From contig DATGZX010000083.1 of NCBI GenBank assembly GCA_035296965.1, positions 1 to 28,172 on the forward strand: a DNA stretch of 28,172 nucleotides, given 5' to 3'. A model generated the notes under the pieces. It was given only the letters and a program-made list of their open reading frames with translations, made no database searches and was not told the DNA's origin. The translations under genes and the position numbers were made by a program. Below are positions 1 to 8,530 of this stretch, piece after piece. The stretch's first letter is position 1. Every line of letters begins with the position of its first letter. The DNA comes from DATGZX01 sp035296965 (GTDB lineage: Bacteria; Planctomycetota; Planctomycetia; Gemmatales; Gemmataceae).

Positions 1-1557
1 GACGATGCCAAGCGCAGGCTGCCCTGGGAGAACGCCCGCGACCTGCTTTCAGCCGGGCTTAAGGTGGCGATCCGGCCGGCTGCCGACGACGATCTCAGTG
101 ACACGCTGTATGTGGCCGGGCTATTCATGAGCGGTGGCTTATCGAGGCAGGAAGTCCTCCGCATGCTGACGCTTCACCCGGCCGAGCTGCTAGGTGTGGC
201 GGACCGCGTCGGCACGCTAACGGCGGGCAAGGACGCCGATTTCGTGGTGCTCAGCGGCGATCCTTTCGCTACGCATAGCCGTATCGAGGCGGTTTATGTC
301 GAGGGTAAATCAGCCTATTTGGCGAAGGCGGCAGGCAAGGCGACGGTGATCCAAGCGGCACGCGTCTACACCGGCGCTGGCGAAGTCATACCGCGCGGTG
401 CGGTGCTGGTCGAGGGGACGACCGTCCGCGGAGTGGGACGCGACCTTTCTGTTCCCCCGAACGCAAGCGTGCGCCGCTACGAGCGTGCAGTCGTCGTGCC
501 CGGGTTCCTGGATCTGGCCACTGGGCTGGGCCTGGGCGGGCCGCTCAATACCGCGGTTTCCCTGCAAACTACCCTGGGCGACAAGCTGGTGTCGGGAGAC
601 CCGGCGGTAGCCGTGGCCCGGCAAGGCGGCGTGACCACAGTGCTGCTCGCCTCCACCAATTCAGCTCCGTCACCGGTCGTAGCCTTCAAGCTTGGCGATA
701 AGCCACACGTGGTTCAAGATCCCGTTGCCATCCGTTTCGGCGTGACCGGCAACTTGACGACCCAGGCAGCCTCGCTCCGGTCCACCCTACAAATGGCCCA
801 GGCATATGCCGGTAGCTGGGCGCGCTACGAAGCGGCGCTGGCCGAATATGAGAAAAAGAAGCAGGAATACGACGCTCGGCCCAAAACCACGACCGCTGCG
901 CGCTCTTCCAGCAATCCCGCAACTGGCGACAAAAAACCTGACTCGACGGCGAAGAAGGAAGAACCCAAAGCTCCTGCCGCGCCGACTGCTCCCGAGAAGC
1001 CGCGCGTGGTCGGAAACCTCGAGCCCTACAGGGCGCTTTTTGCGGGCAAGATCCCAGCCGTGGTGGAGGCCAAGCGGCTTGACGCCATCAAGCTCGCCGT
1101 CCAGGTCTTCCGGGACGAGTTCAAGCTGCGCACCATCCTGCTGGGAGCTGAGGACGCTTTTCGCGCCGGCGATCTGCTCGCCGAGAAGCAAGTCGCGGTT
1201 GCCGTTGGGCCGGAGCTGGTGCGCACTGTTGAGCGCGAGCCGGTCAACCTCGCCCAAGTGCTCGCCAACCGCGGCGTGCCGTTCGCCTTCCAGTCCAAAG
1301 CGACCACGGGCGTCAAAACGCTGCCGCTGGCCGTGCAGTACGCGGTCTGCCGGGGACTCGGTACGGATGACGCGCTGGCAGGGATGACTTCCACTCCGGC
1401 AAAACTTCTATCGATCGACAAGCAACTGGGCACATTGGCCATCGGCAAGGACGCGGACCTGGTGGTCCTGAGCGGCCCGCCGTTCGAGTTGTCGACCCGC
1501 GTGCTGGCCGTGATGATCGATGGCCAGTGGGTCTACCAAGAAGAGGATGATCGTTGA
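1..1557 (+). CDS. Tandem two-domain amidohydrolase-family protein (5' end outside the window)
   Basis: The reading frame is open from base 1, so the GTG at 64 is unlikely to be the true start and the gene continues upstream. The visible protein has two amidohydrolase units. The first is only the tail: a 'TLHPAELLGV' helix followed by 'GTLTAGKDADFVVLSGDPF' (about codons 57-89), the usual C-terminal metal-dependent hydrolase signature. A second unit follows from about codon 112 and ends with the same signature, 'GTLAIGKDADLVVLSGPPF'. In this unit the expected PGFxDxHxH strand reads PGFLDLATG (bases 499-525), so both metal-binding histidines are missing, and the late catalytic Asp is not visible. 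A Lys/Pro/Ala-rich, probably disordered stretch (about bases 880-1010) interrupts the unit. The stop overlaps the next start (TGATG). The fold is clear. The substrate is unknown, and the second unit is probably not a metal-dependent catalyst. Confidence 0.85.
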   Translation, partial: DDAKRRLPWENARDLLSAGLKVAIRPAADDDLSDTLYVAGLFMSGGLSRQEVLRMLTLHPAELLGVADRVGTLTAGKDADFVVLSGDPFATHSRIEAVYVEGKSAYLAKAAGKATVIQAARVYTGAGEVIPRGAVLVEGTTVRGVGRDLSVPPNASVRRYERAVVVPGFLDLATGLGLGGPLNTAVSLQTTLGDKLVSGDPAVAVARQGGVTTVLLASTNSAPSPVVAFKLGDKPHVVQDPVAIRFGVTGNLTTQAASLRSTLQMAQAYAGSWARYEAALAEYEKKKQEYDARPKTTTAARSSSNPATGDKKPDSTAKKEEPKAPAAPTAPEKPRVVGNLEPYRALFAGKIPAVVEAKRLDAIKLAVQVFRDEFKLRTILLGAEDAFRAGDLLAEKQVAVAVGPELVRTVEREPVNLAQVLANRGVPFAFQSKATTGVKTLPLAVQYAVCRGLGTDDALAGMTSTPAKLLSIDKQLGTLAIGKDADLVVLSGPPFELSTRVLAVMIDGQWVYQEEDDR

Positions 1558-2810
1558 TGCGGACCTCCATTCCTGTAGCTGCCCTTGCCCTGTTGCTTTG
1601 CGTAGCGGTTGCGCCTGCGGCGGAGAAGCCGGACTCGAAGCCGGCTAAGCCCAAGCTGGCCCTGCGCGTCGGCAAGATCATCACGAGCGCCGGCAAGCCA
1701 ATCGTCAACGGCACCATCCTCATTTCCGAAGGCAAGATCGAGGCACTTGGCCCCCGCGCGGAAATCAAGATCCCGGCCGGCTACACCTTGATTGATCAGG
1801 GCGACAAATTCGCCATGCCGGGGTTGGTTGAAGTGCACAGTCACGTCGGCGGTTCCGGCGACATTAATGAAATGGTCTACCAGACGAATCCCGAGCTGCG
1901 CGTGCTTGACGTAATCCGCCCGAACAACGACCAGCTCAAGGTCGCGCTGGCCGGGGGCGTCACGACCATCTGCTTCATCCCCGGCAGCGGCACCAACATG
2001 GGCGGCTGGGGCGCTCTCATGAAGACCGGCCCCGGCACCCTCGACGAGGTGGTCATTCGTTCGCCTGGCGTGCTCAAGATCGCCCAGGCAGGCAACCCCG
2101 AGCGTCAGGGCGGCGAGGTTGGGTCGGGGCGAATGGGCATGAACCACGTGATCCGCGAACAGCTTCGCGTCGGCCAGGGCTACGTCCGGGATTGGGACGA
2201 CTGGGAAGCTGGGCGGCGCAAGACCAAGCCCCAGGTCAACCTCCGCCTCGAATATTTTAAGCCGCTGTTCCATCGCGAGATTCCGATTCTCGTGCACACG
2301 CAGGGCTACCAGGTCATCCAGTCGACGCTCCGCATCCTCCATGACGAATTCAATTTGAAGGTGATCATCGGCCACGCCTGTTTCGATAGCTACCGGCTGG
2401 CCGAGGAAACGAAGCGGCGCGGCATTCCGGTCATGTCAGGCCCACGCATCTTCCGTTATGACACGGAGACCGGACAGATTAAAGGGATCGTGGCGGAATA
2501 TGCCAAACGCGGCGTCACCTTCATGGGCGTGAATACCGACGCGCCGGTGGTACCCGAAGAAGAGTTGTTCTTCCAGGCGACGATGGCGGTGCGCTTTGGC
2601 TGGAGCGAGGAAGCGGCGCTGCGCGGCTTGACCATCGAGCCGGCGAAGGCACTGATGGTCGACAAGCGAGTCGGCTCACTGGAGGTTGGCAAAGATGCGG
2701 ATGTTCTGATAACGACCGGACCCATCATCGACCCGCGCTGCTACGTGACCATGGTCCTAATTGACGGCAAGGTCGTTTACGACACGAAGAAGGATCGGCG
2801 TAGATTCTAG
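1557..2810 (+). CDS. Secreted amidohydrolase with an intact metal site
   Basis: This 417-residue protein is an exported metal-dependent amidohydrolase of the imidazolonepropionase/dihydroorotase-like superfamily. Residues 1-22 form a signal peptide (basic start, Leu/Ala core, APAA before the likely cleavage site). The small beta domain spans about 34-88. The metal site is present: PGLVEVHSH with H94 and H96, H247 in LVHTQGY, H273 in IIGHACF and D328 in VNTDAP. The C-terminal signature 'GSLEVGKDADVLITTGPI' lies at 373-390. I chose ATG 1557 over TTG 1554 because it gives a clean signal peptide, follows an AGAGGA box and overlaps the previous stop by one base, suggesting translational coupling. 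It is the only one of the clustered paralogues with a complete set of ligands in view. The natural substrate cannot be read from the sequence. Confidence 0.9.
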   Translation: MRTSIPVAALALLLCVAVAPAAEKPDSKPAKPKLALRVGKIITSAGKPIVNGTILISEGKIEALGPRAEIKIPAGYTLIDQGDKFAMPGLVEVHSHVGGSGDINEMVYQTNPELRVLDVIRPNNDQLKVALAGGVTTICFIPGSGTNMGGWGALMKTGPGTLDEVVIRSPGVLKIAQAGNPERQGGEVGSGRMGMNHVIREQLRVGQGYVRDWDDWEAGRRKTKPQVNLRLEYFKPLFHREIPILVHTQGYQVIQSTLRILHDEFNLKVIIGHACFDSYRLAEETKRRGIPVMSGPRIFRYDTETGQIKGIVAEYAKRGVTFMGVNTDAPVVPEEELFFQATMAVRFGWSEEAALRGLTIEPAKALMVDKRVGSLEVGKDADVLITTGPIIDPRCYVTMVLIDGKVVYDTKKDRRRF

Positions 2811-2856
2811 GTGACGAGCGAGGTCGCGGGGGCGCCCTGTTGAAGGACAGACGTCG

Positions 2857-4155
2857 ATGCAACGATTCATCACATCAGTAACCCTGGTCGTGGCACTCGC
2901 CGCGTGTCGCGCTGCCGCGGACGAGCCGCCCATCGCCTTCACGAATGTTGCCATCGAGACGGCGGGGAAGGTTGGCCGCATTGACAGTGGCACGCTTCTC
3001 CTAAATGGTGGCAAGATCGAAGCGGTCGGGAAGGATGTCAAGATTCCGGACGACGCACAGGTGATCGACGGACGTGGCAAGACGATCATGCCAGGCATCC
3101 TGGATCCATTTCGCGAAGTGAGCATTGCCGGCGCCACAGTCGATGCAGCGCCGCGGGGAGTCGTCGGCCGGGGCCGGCAGGGCGGTTTCGGCGGCCGAGC
3201 GGGAGGGGGCGGCACAACATTTACGCGCGTCGCTGACAATTTCTATCCTTACGAGCCAGTTTACCGATCTCTCGTGCGCTCCGGCTTGACAGGGCTCAAC
3301 CTAGTGACCACCGGCTACGGCGAATCCGCCGTCATCCGCTTAACGCCTGACCAACCCGACAACATGCTGGTCAGCCCGGACGGCGTTCTTTTCACGGCGG
3401 TCACCAACGACGCTACCACTCTTGACATCGTCCGCACGGCCCTGGAGACGGCTGACCGCGCCAGGAGAGGATTGCCCGCCGCTGCGCCGCCTGCCAACGC
3501 GGGTGCGGGGGATTCGGCGCCGGCACCTCCTGCTGGCCGGCGCGGCGGCGGCGGCCGCCGATTCGGAGGACGCGGGCAGGGCGGCGGGGGTTTCCCCGCG
3601 GCAAGCCTCAAGGCCTGGCAGGCAATTTATGAAGGAAAGGCCCCCCTGTTCGCCAACGCAGCCAGCGCGGCCGCCATTTTGCATTTGCTAGACGTTGTAA
3701 AACCATACAAGGACATCAAACTCGTGATTCTGGCCCCCAGCCCGGCCCTGTATGAAACGCTTGAACAACTGGCAGGTCGTCCGATACGAGTGATCGTCCG
3801 TCCTGGCCTTAGCCTGAAGCCGAACACCCGCGACCGCGTTGACATGGCCAGCGTCCTTTACGACGCGGGCATTGAATTTTCCTTCGCGCAGCCGACAAGC
3901 GTGGCCGACCTTTTGGCCACCCAGGATTTCCCGCTCTTTGCCGTTGCCTATTCGGTAAGATGTGGTCTGCCGCGCAAGGTCGCGCTTGAGGCGCTGACCG
4001 CCCGCCCGGCCGCTCTCCTCGGTCTGGAAAAATCGCATGGCACACTGGAGCCGACGAAGTCAGCCGATCTCCTGATCTTTTCCGGCGACCCGCTCGACCC
4101 CGCCAGCCAGCTTAGCCAGGTACTCATCAGAGGGAGGACTGTCTATGAGAATTAA
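2857..4155 (+). CDS. Exported amidohydrolase-like protein, metal site lost, Gly-rich insertions
   Basis: This 432-residue protein is related to the two preceding genes. ATG 2857 follows GAAGGA. The N terminus is hydrophobic and contains a lipobox-like LAAC (C17), so it may be a lipoprotein rather than freely secreted. The amidohydrolase beta domain is recognisable ('GTLLLNGGKIEAVGKDVKIP'), but the metal-binding strand reads PGILDPFRE (residues 79-87), lacking both histidines. The Asp region near 340-352 is also not conserved. The C terminus keeps 'GTLEPTKSADLLIFSGDPL'. Two Gly/Arg-rich insertions, about residues 101-119 and 227-246, look like flexible RGG-type segments. It lies 46 bp after the active-looking paralogue and overlaps the next gene by 11 bp. 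It is probably a non-catalytic partner or binding protein, or a diverged enzyme using another chemistry. Confidence 0.85.
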   Translation: MQRFITSVTLVVALAACRAAADEPPIAFTNVAIETAGKVGRIDSGTLLLNGGKIEAVGKDVKIPDDAQVIDGRGKTIMPGILDPFREVSIAGATVDAAPRGVVGRGRQGGFGGRAGGGGTTFTRVADNFYPYEPVYRSLVRSGLTGLNLVTTGYGESAVIRLTPDQPDNMLVSPDGVLFTAVTNDATTLDIVRTALETADRARRGLPAAAPPANAGAGDSAPAPPAGRRGGGGRRFGGRGQGGGGFPAASLKAWQAIYEGKAPLFANAASAAAILHLLDVVKPYKDIKLVILAPSPALYETLEQLAGRPIRVIVRPGLSLKPNTRDRVDMASVLYDAGIEFSFAQPTSVADLLATQDFPLFAVAYSVRCGLPRKVALEALTARPAALLGLEKSHGTLEPTKSADLLIFSGDPLDPASQLSQVLIRGRTVYEN

Positions 4156-5587
4156 GCATGTGTTGCCGGTCGTTTTGACCGCGTGCTTGTGTGCACTCTC
4201 CTGGTCCGCGGCAGCCGACGACACGGGCAAAACGAAGAGCCAGGCCCAGCCCGCCAAGCCGAAGACCGACGCGAGCAAGAAGGCCGACAAGGGCAAGGTC
4301 ATCGCCATCGTGGGCGGCGACGTGTACACGATCACTCAGGAAGTCATCCGTGGCGGCACGGTGCTGGTCAAGGACGGCAAGATCCTGCAGGTCGGCCAGG
4401 ACCTGGCCATTCCCGAGGGAGCGACCGTTCTCGACGCCAAGGGGAAGTACGTGACGCCCGGCTTCGTGGCGCTGAGCATGGCTGGCGTTGGCCTGCGCGC
4501 GGGCGGCGGCGCCGGTGCGGGCGGGCCTGCGAGCAGACAGGCAGGGCGACTGGCAGATTCTCTCGACCCGCTCGATCGCAACATCAAGTTCTGCCTCGGC
4601 GTGGGCATTACCACGGGTTGTGTTGAGATGGACGCGGGGGGCGGCCGGCGCTTCGGCCGCGACGGCGAGAACGATACACAGGTCTGCCCCTGCTGCGGCT
4701 TGACCATTCTGCCGACGGAGCCGATCGGTCCGGCGGCCCCGACTGCTCCGACCGCCCGCCGGCATGCAGTGCTTAAAATGAGCTATGGCGATCTGGGCAC
4801 GATGCTCGTCAAGGAGAACCCGTTCCACCACATCCCGGGCACCGGCCTGGCTGGTTCGTTGAACCATTTCAACTGGCGTGAAAACATCAAACAAGCGCGC
4901 AAGTACCTCAAGGACCTCGCCGACCACGAGGCCGCCGTTGCCGCGGAGGAACAAAGCCGGCCGCCGCGCAAGACCGTGTCCGACGACCTGATCCGGCTCG
5001 TCAAGAAAGAAATCCCGCTGCGGACCGACGCATCCTCGGCAGCGCAGATCCGCGACATGATCAAGATGGCCAGGGAACTCGATTACAACCTGGTGCTGGA
5101 AAGCGCTCATGAAGCTTGGCTGGTGCCGAATGAATTGGCCGAGGCCAAGGTTTCCGTCGTACTGACGCCACGCGCTCGCCGCCGGGCCACGCCTGGCCGC
5201 GAGGACACTTCGGGCAGTTCGATCGAATCTTCCGCATACCTGGAGAAGGCGGGCGTGCCCTTTGCGATCGCCACGCAAATGAACACGGTCAGCCTGGACG
5301 GCGTTTACGGCGGGCGCGATCTGACGGGGTTGCCGCTGGAGGCTGCCTTCGCGGTTCGCGGCGGCTGCAATGAAAAGACGGCCCTGGCTGCCTTGACGAT
5401 TGTGCCGGCGCGCATGCTCGGCCTGGAGAGCCGCCTCGGCAGCATTGAAGCTGGCAAAGACGCGGACCTTTTGATCCTCAACGGCCCGCCCCTCGACTAC
5501 CGCACTTACGTGCAAACGGCCCTCGTCGGCGGCAAGGTGTACTACGAACGGGAGCGCGATCGCGTCTATCCGACAGAATCCGAATAA
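4145..5587 (+). CDS. Exported amidohydrolase-like protein with Cys-cluster insertion, metal site lost
   Basis: This is a 480-residue protein starting at ATG 4145 behind a strong AGGGAGGA box, overlapping the upstream gene by 11 bp. Residues 1-24 form an export signal; LTAC at 11-14 could act as a lipobox. A Lys-rich linker (about 28-50) precedes the beta domain. The metal-binding strand reads PGFVALSMAG (105-114) with no histidines, and the Asp motif of the active paralogue is replaced by 'FAIATQMNT' (about 373-381). The C-terminal signature 'GSIEAGKDADLLILNGPPL' is intact (432-450). An insertion carries VCPCCGL (C181, C183, C184), a small cysteine cluster in a Gly/Pro-rich setting that might bind a metal or form disulfides after export. 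It is the last gene of the amidohydrolase cluster; the next gene is convergent, only 27 bp away. Confidence 0.85.
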   Translation: MRIKHVLPVVLTACLCALSWSAAADDTGKTKSQAQPAKPKTDASKKADKGKVIAIVGGDVYTITQEVIRGGTVLVKDGKILQVGQDLAIPEGATVLDAKGKYVTPGFVALSMAGVGLRAGGGAGAGGPASRQAGRLADSLDPLDRNIKFCLGVGITTGCVEMDAGGGRRFGRDGENDTQVCPCCGLTILPTEPIGPAAPTAPTARRHAVLKMSYGDLGTMLVKENPFHHIPGTGLAGSLNHFNWRENIKQARKYLKDLADHEAAVAAEEQSRPPRKTVSDDLIRLVKKEIPLRTDASSAAQIRDMIKMARELDYNLVLESAHEAWLVPNELAEAKVSVVLTPRARRRATPGREDTSGSSIESSAYLEKAGVPFAIATQMNTVSLDGVYGGRDLTGLPLEAAFAVRGGCNEKTALAALTIVPARMLGLESRLGSIEAGKDADLLILNGPPLDYRTYVQTALVGGKVYYERERDRVYPTESE

Positions 5588-5614
5588 GATAAGACACTCA
5601 TCAGCTTGCCAGGA

Positions 5615-6553
5615 TCAGGGGGCTGCATGCACGGCCTGGATCAGGCCGCGCATGTAGCCGACTGCGAAGAGTCTGCCGAGCATCGTGTACCCCGGTTCGC
5701 CGGCTGTTTCGCCCTCCAGTTGCGGCACGTGATCGGGGCGCATTGGTCCTTCGAAGCCAATTTCCCGGTAAGCGCGTATGGCAGCGACCATGTCGGTCTT
5801 GCCGTTGTCATGAAACGTTTCGCGGAAGTTCGGTACGCTTCCTTGCACATCGCGGAAATGCACGTAGTGAATGTGCGGAGCCAGCCGGCGAATTGCACTG
5901 GGAATGTCCATGCCCATCTCCGCGAACGTGCCCTGGCAGAAACAAATGCCGTTGGCGGGACTTGGAACCAAGCGCACCAAATGCTCGAAGCTCTCCACGC
6001 TGGTCATGATGCGCGCGAGGCCCCTTAACTGGGCGACGGGCGGATCGTCCGGATGCATCGCCAACTTCACGCCGGCACCTTCGGCGACCGGCACAATGCG
6101 GCTAAGGAAGTATTCGAGGTTGTCCCAAATCTGCGCTTCTGTCCGCGTGCCGGACGTCGTAGGCTCATTCGACTCCGTCAGCGCAAGATCAAAGCTGGTA
6201 ACCAGCGCGCCGCCGCGCTCCGGTGTGGTCGTCGATGTGCGCGACCAGTCGCCGCCGGCCATGAAGTTGTAACAAAGGATTGTGATGCCGGCGGCCCCCA
6301 TGTTGCGGATCAGCGTCTGGATCTGCGCGATCTCCTCGTCCCGGCCGGGGTTGCCGAGCTTGATCTGGTCCATCGGCAGATAGCCTTCGATGACCGCAAG
6401 GCGGAGGCCGAATCTTTCGATACGCTCGCGCAACTGAATGAGTTTTTTCAGCTCCAGGCCAGGGTAGCGGCCAACGATGTCATCGACCCCAATCTGGGCC
6501 GCAAAGCCCAGGTATTCGTCAGAGAGCGGTGTCAGGACCAAAGCGATGCGCAT
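5615..6553 (-). CDS. uxuA: Mannonate dehydratase (UxuA family)
   Basis: This protein is predicted to dehydrate D-mannonate to 2-keto-3-deoxygluconate in hexuronate breakdown, in the cytoplasm. It is a 312-residue xylose-isomerase-like TIM barrel. UxuA-type motifs are visible in order: HPDDPP (167-172), CQGT (206-209), HFRD (232-235), a downstream ETFHDNGKTD stretch and RPDHVP (272-277), which supply the divalent-metal ligands and acid/base groups of this family. It is shorter than the enterobacterial enzyme (about 390 residues). The open frame continues upstream to 6778, but that extension has no family similarity that I recognise and would overlap the divergent ggt gene; ATG 6553 begins the TIM-barrel strand MRIALVLTP. 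No strong ribosome binding site is seen. No uronate genes adjoin it, so the exact substrate (mannonate or a related sugar acid) is less certain than the fold. Confidence 0.85.
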   Translation of the reverse strand: MRIALVLTPLSDEYLGFAAQIGVDDIVGRYPGLELKKLIQLRERIERFGLRLAVIEGYLPMDQIKLGNPGRDEEIAQIQTLIRNMGAAGITILCYNFMAGGDWSRTSTTTPERGGALVTSFDLALTESNEPTTSGTRTEAQIWDNLEYFLSRIVPVAEGAGVKLAMHPDDPPVAQLRGLARIMTSVESFEHLVRLVPSPANGICFCQGTFAEMGMDIPSAIRRLAPHIHYVHFRDVQGSVPNFRETFHDNGKTDMVAAIRAYREIGFEGPMRPDHVPQLEGETAGEPGYTMLGRLFAVGYMRGLIQAVHAAP

Positions 6554-6737
6554 ATGTTGTAATTTAGCTGGTGCAGTGAAGCGCCCTGTGGTGATACGCC
6601 GAGTGGCCTCCCTAGAGACCAGGCGATTGTGACAGACCTCACATTCTTGTACCGGGCCGCTCGCACCGATAGGATGCGCTGATCTGCAAGGCGAATATCC
6701 AGGCAAGCTGGAGAACGCACGCACGGGAGAGTTTACC

Positions 6738-8474
6738 ATGCCTTCAAACGGAATCCACAAGGTTTTTTTCCATGTCATGGGGCTGATTTTGGTCGGAGGA
6801 TTCCTAATGGCTCCGAAGCCTGTTCAAGCCGGCGACCGCAACACGCCGACGCCGTATCGTACCGGCCGGTCCGTCGTAATGGCACCGCATGGCATGGTGG
6901 CGACAAGCCAGCCGCTCGCCGCGCAAGTTGGACTCGATGTCCTGAAGAGAGGGGGCAACGCCATCGACGCGGCGATTGCCACCGACGCGGCCATGGGGTT
7001 GATGGAGCCCATGAGCTGCGGCATCGGCGGCGATCTTTACGCCATCATTTGGGACGCCAAGACCCAAAAGCTTTACGGGCTCAACGCCAGTGGCCGATCG
7101 CCCTATCGAGCAACGCGCGAAGTTTTCGCGGCGAAGAGTCTGAAGGAAATTCCTAGTTCCGGCCCGTTGAGTTGGTCGGTGCCGGGCTGCGTGGATGGGT
7201 GGGACATACTTCAGCGGCGCTTTGGCACGCTATCATTGGCTCAGCTCCTGGAACCGAGTATCCGCTATGCGGAGGAAGGCTTCCCGGTCACGGAGGTAAT
7301 TGCAGGCTACTGGCGCGCCTCGGAGGCCAAACTTCGCAAGTATCCAGACTCGGCCAGGACTTACCTGCCCGATGGACATGCGCCCAAGGCGGGGGCCGTG
7401 TTCAAGAATCCTTCGCTGGCCCGCAGTTATCGCGACATCGCGCAGCAGGGCCGCGACGGCTTCTACAAGGGCCGCACCGCCCAGGAGATCGTTCATTTCT
7501 CGGACAAAAATGAGGGCCTGTTTTCGCTCAAGGACTTCACGGACGATGAGCCGACCTGGGTGGAGCCGGTCAACACGCGCTATCGCGGCTACGATGTGTG
7601 GGAGATTCCGCCGCCCGGCCAGGGGATCGCCACCTTGCAAATGCTGAACCTCCTGGAAGGCTACGACCTCAAGCGCATGGGAGCGCAATCGCCTGAGTAC
7701 TGGCACCTGTTCCTTGAAGCAAAGAAGCTGGCTTATGCAGACCGGGCGAAGTATTACGCAGACCCGGCCTTCGCGAAAATCCCGGTGAATGAGCTGATCT
7801 CCAAGCCTTATGCCGAGCAGAGACGGAAACTCATTCAGACCGATAAAGCACTGACCAACATCGAGGCGGGCGACCCCAAGCTTGGGCAGAGCGACACCAT
7901 CTATCTCTGCGTCGTCGACAAGGATCGCAATTGCGTGTCGCTTATCCAGAGCAACTATGCTGGCTTTGGCTCAGGTCTCGTGCCGGGCGATGTCGGGTTC
8001 GTGCTGCAGAACCGCGGCGCGCTGTTCGCGCTGGATCCAGCCCACCTGAACACGCTGGAGCCGCACCGACGGCCTTTTCACACGATCATCCCCGCGCTGG
8101 TGACGAAGGAAGGCAAACCCTGGTTTGTCTTCGGCGTCATGGGCGGCGACATGCAGCCGCAGGGCCAGGTCGAAGTGCTCTGCAACCTTATCGACTTTGA
8201 CATGAACGTACAGGAGGCGGGCGAGGCACCTCGTCTGGAGCACGTTGGCTCTGCCACGCCGACCGGCCGGCCCGCCAAGGCTGACGGCGGTACGGTGGAG
8301 GCGGAGCGAGGCATTCCCGAGGCGCTTGTGAAAGAATTGATCGCCCGAGGTCATCACGTGACGCGCAAGAAAACCAACGGCGGCGGCTATCAAGGAATCC
8401 TCATCGATCCCATCACCAACATGCTGTACGGCGGCTCCGAAGCGCGAAAAGACGGCTGCGCTGTTGGGTATTAG
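6738..8474 (+). CDS. ggt: Gamma-glutamyltransferase (GGT), exported
   Basis: This 578-residue N-terminal nucleophile hydrolase should cleave gamma-glutamyl bonds of glutathione or related peptides outside the cytoplasm. Residues 1-33 form a signal peptide ending in VQA. The large-subunit start is typical ('GLDVLKRGGNAIDAAIA', then 'GIGGDLY' and NASGRSP with the substrate-binding Arg). Autoprocessing should occur before Thr387 in SDTIYLCVVD, which aligns with the first residue of the mature small subunit of the E. coli enzyme. GVMGGDMQPQG provides the Gly-Gly oxyanion region and resembles the YwrD-like subgroup rather than classical GGT, whose equivalent is GSPGGS. Thus the hydrolase/cephalosporin-acylase-like branch is possible. 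ATG 6738 lies behind GGAGAG. It is divergent from the uxuA-like gene across 184 bp. Confidence 0.92.
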   Translation: MPSNGIHKVFFHVMGLILVGGFLMAPKPVQAGDRNTPTPYRTGRSVVMAPHGMVATSQPLAAQVGLDVLKRGGNAIDAAIATDAAMGLMEPMSCGIGGDLYAIIWDAKTQKLYGLNASGRSPYRATREVFAAKSLKEIPSSGPLSWSVPGCVDGWDILQRRFGTLSLAQLLEPSIRYAEEGFPVTEVIAGYWRASEAKLRKYPDSARTYLPDGHAPKAGAVFKNPSLARSYRDIAQQGRDGFYKGRTAQEIVHFSDKNEGLFSLKDFTDDEPTWVEPVNTRYRGYDVWEIPPPGQGIATLQMLNLLEGYDLKRMGAQSPEYWHLFLEAKKLAYADRAKYYADPAFAKIPVNELISKPYAEQRRKLIQTDKALTNIEAGDPKLGQSDTIYLCVVDKDRNCVSLIQSNYAGFGSGLVPGDVGFVLQNRGALFALDPAHLNTLEPHRRPFHTIIPALVTKEGKPWFVFGVMGGDMQPQGQVEVLCNLIDFDMNVQEAGEAPRLEHVGSATPTGRPAKADGGTVEAERGIPEALVKELIARGHHVTRKKTNGGGYQGILIDPITNMLYGGSEARKDGCAVGY

Positions 8475-8530
8475 CCTTATGATTCAGCGCATGGTTCCTT
8501 TCGCTCGACTGAAATGAGCCGGGTCGCGCC

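Noticed and set aside
3340..3684. Several 60-115-codon frames around the Gly-rich coding region (both strands)
   Set aside because: They come from GGC/GCC-rich DNA coding for the Gly/Arg insertions and have low-complexity translations.
4127..5515. Open frame of 462 codons on the minus strand antisense to the last amidohydrolase-like gene
   Set aside because: It mirrors a high-GC coding frame, has no recognisable domain, and the plus-strand gene has a signal peptide, ribosome binding site and family signature.
6554..6778. 75-codon N-terminal extension of the mannonate dehydratase
   Set aside because: It overlaps the divergent ggt start, has no family similarity I recognise, and includes two cysteines in a segment absent from UxuA proteins.
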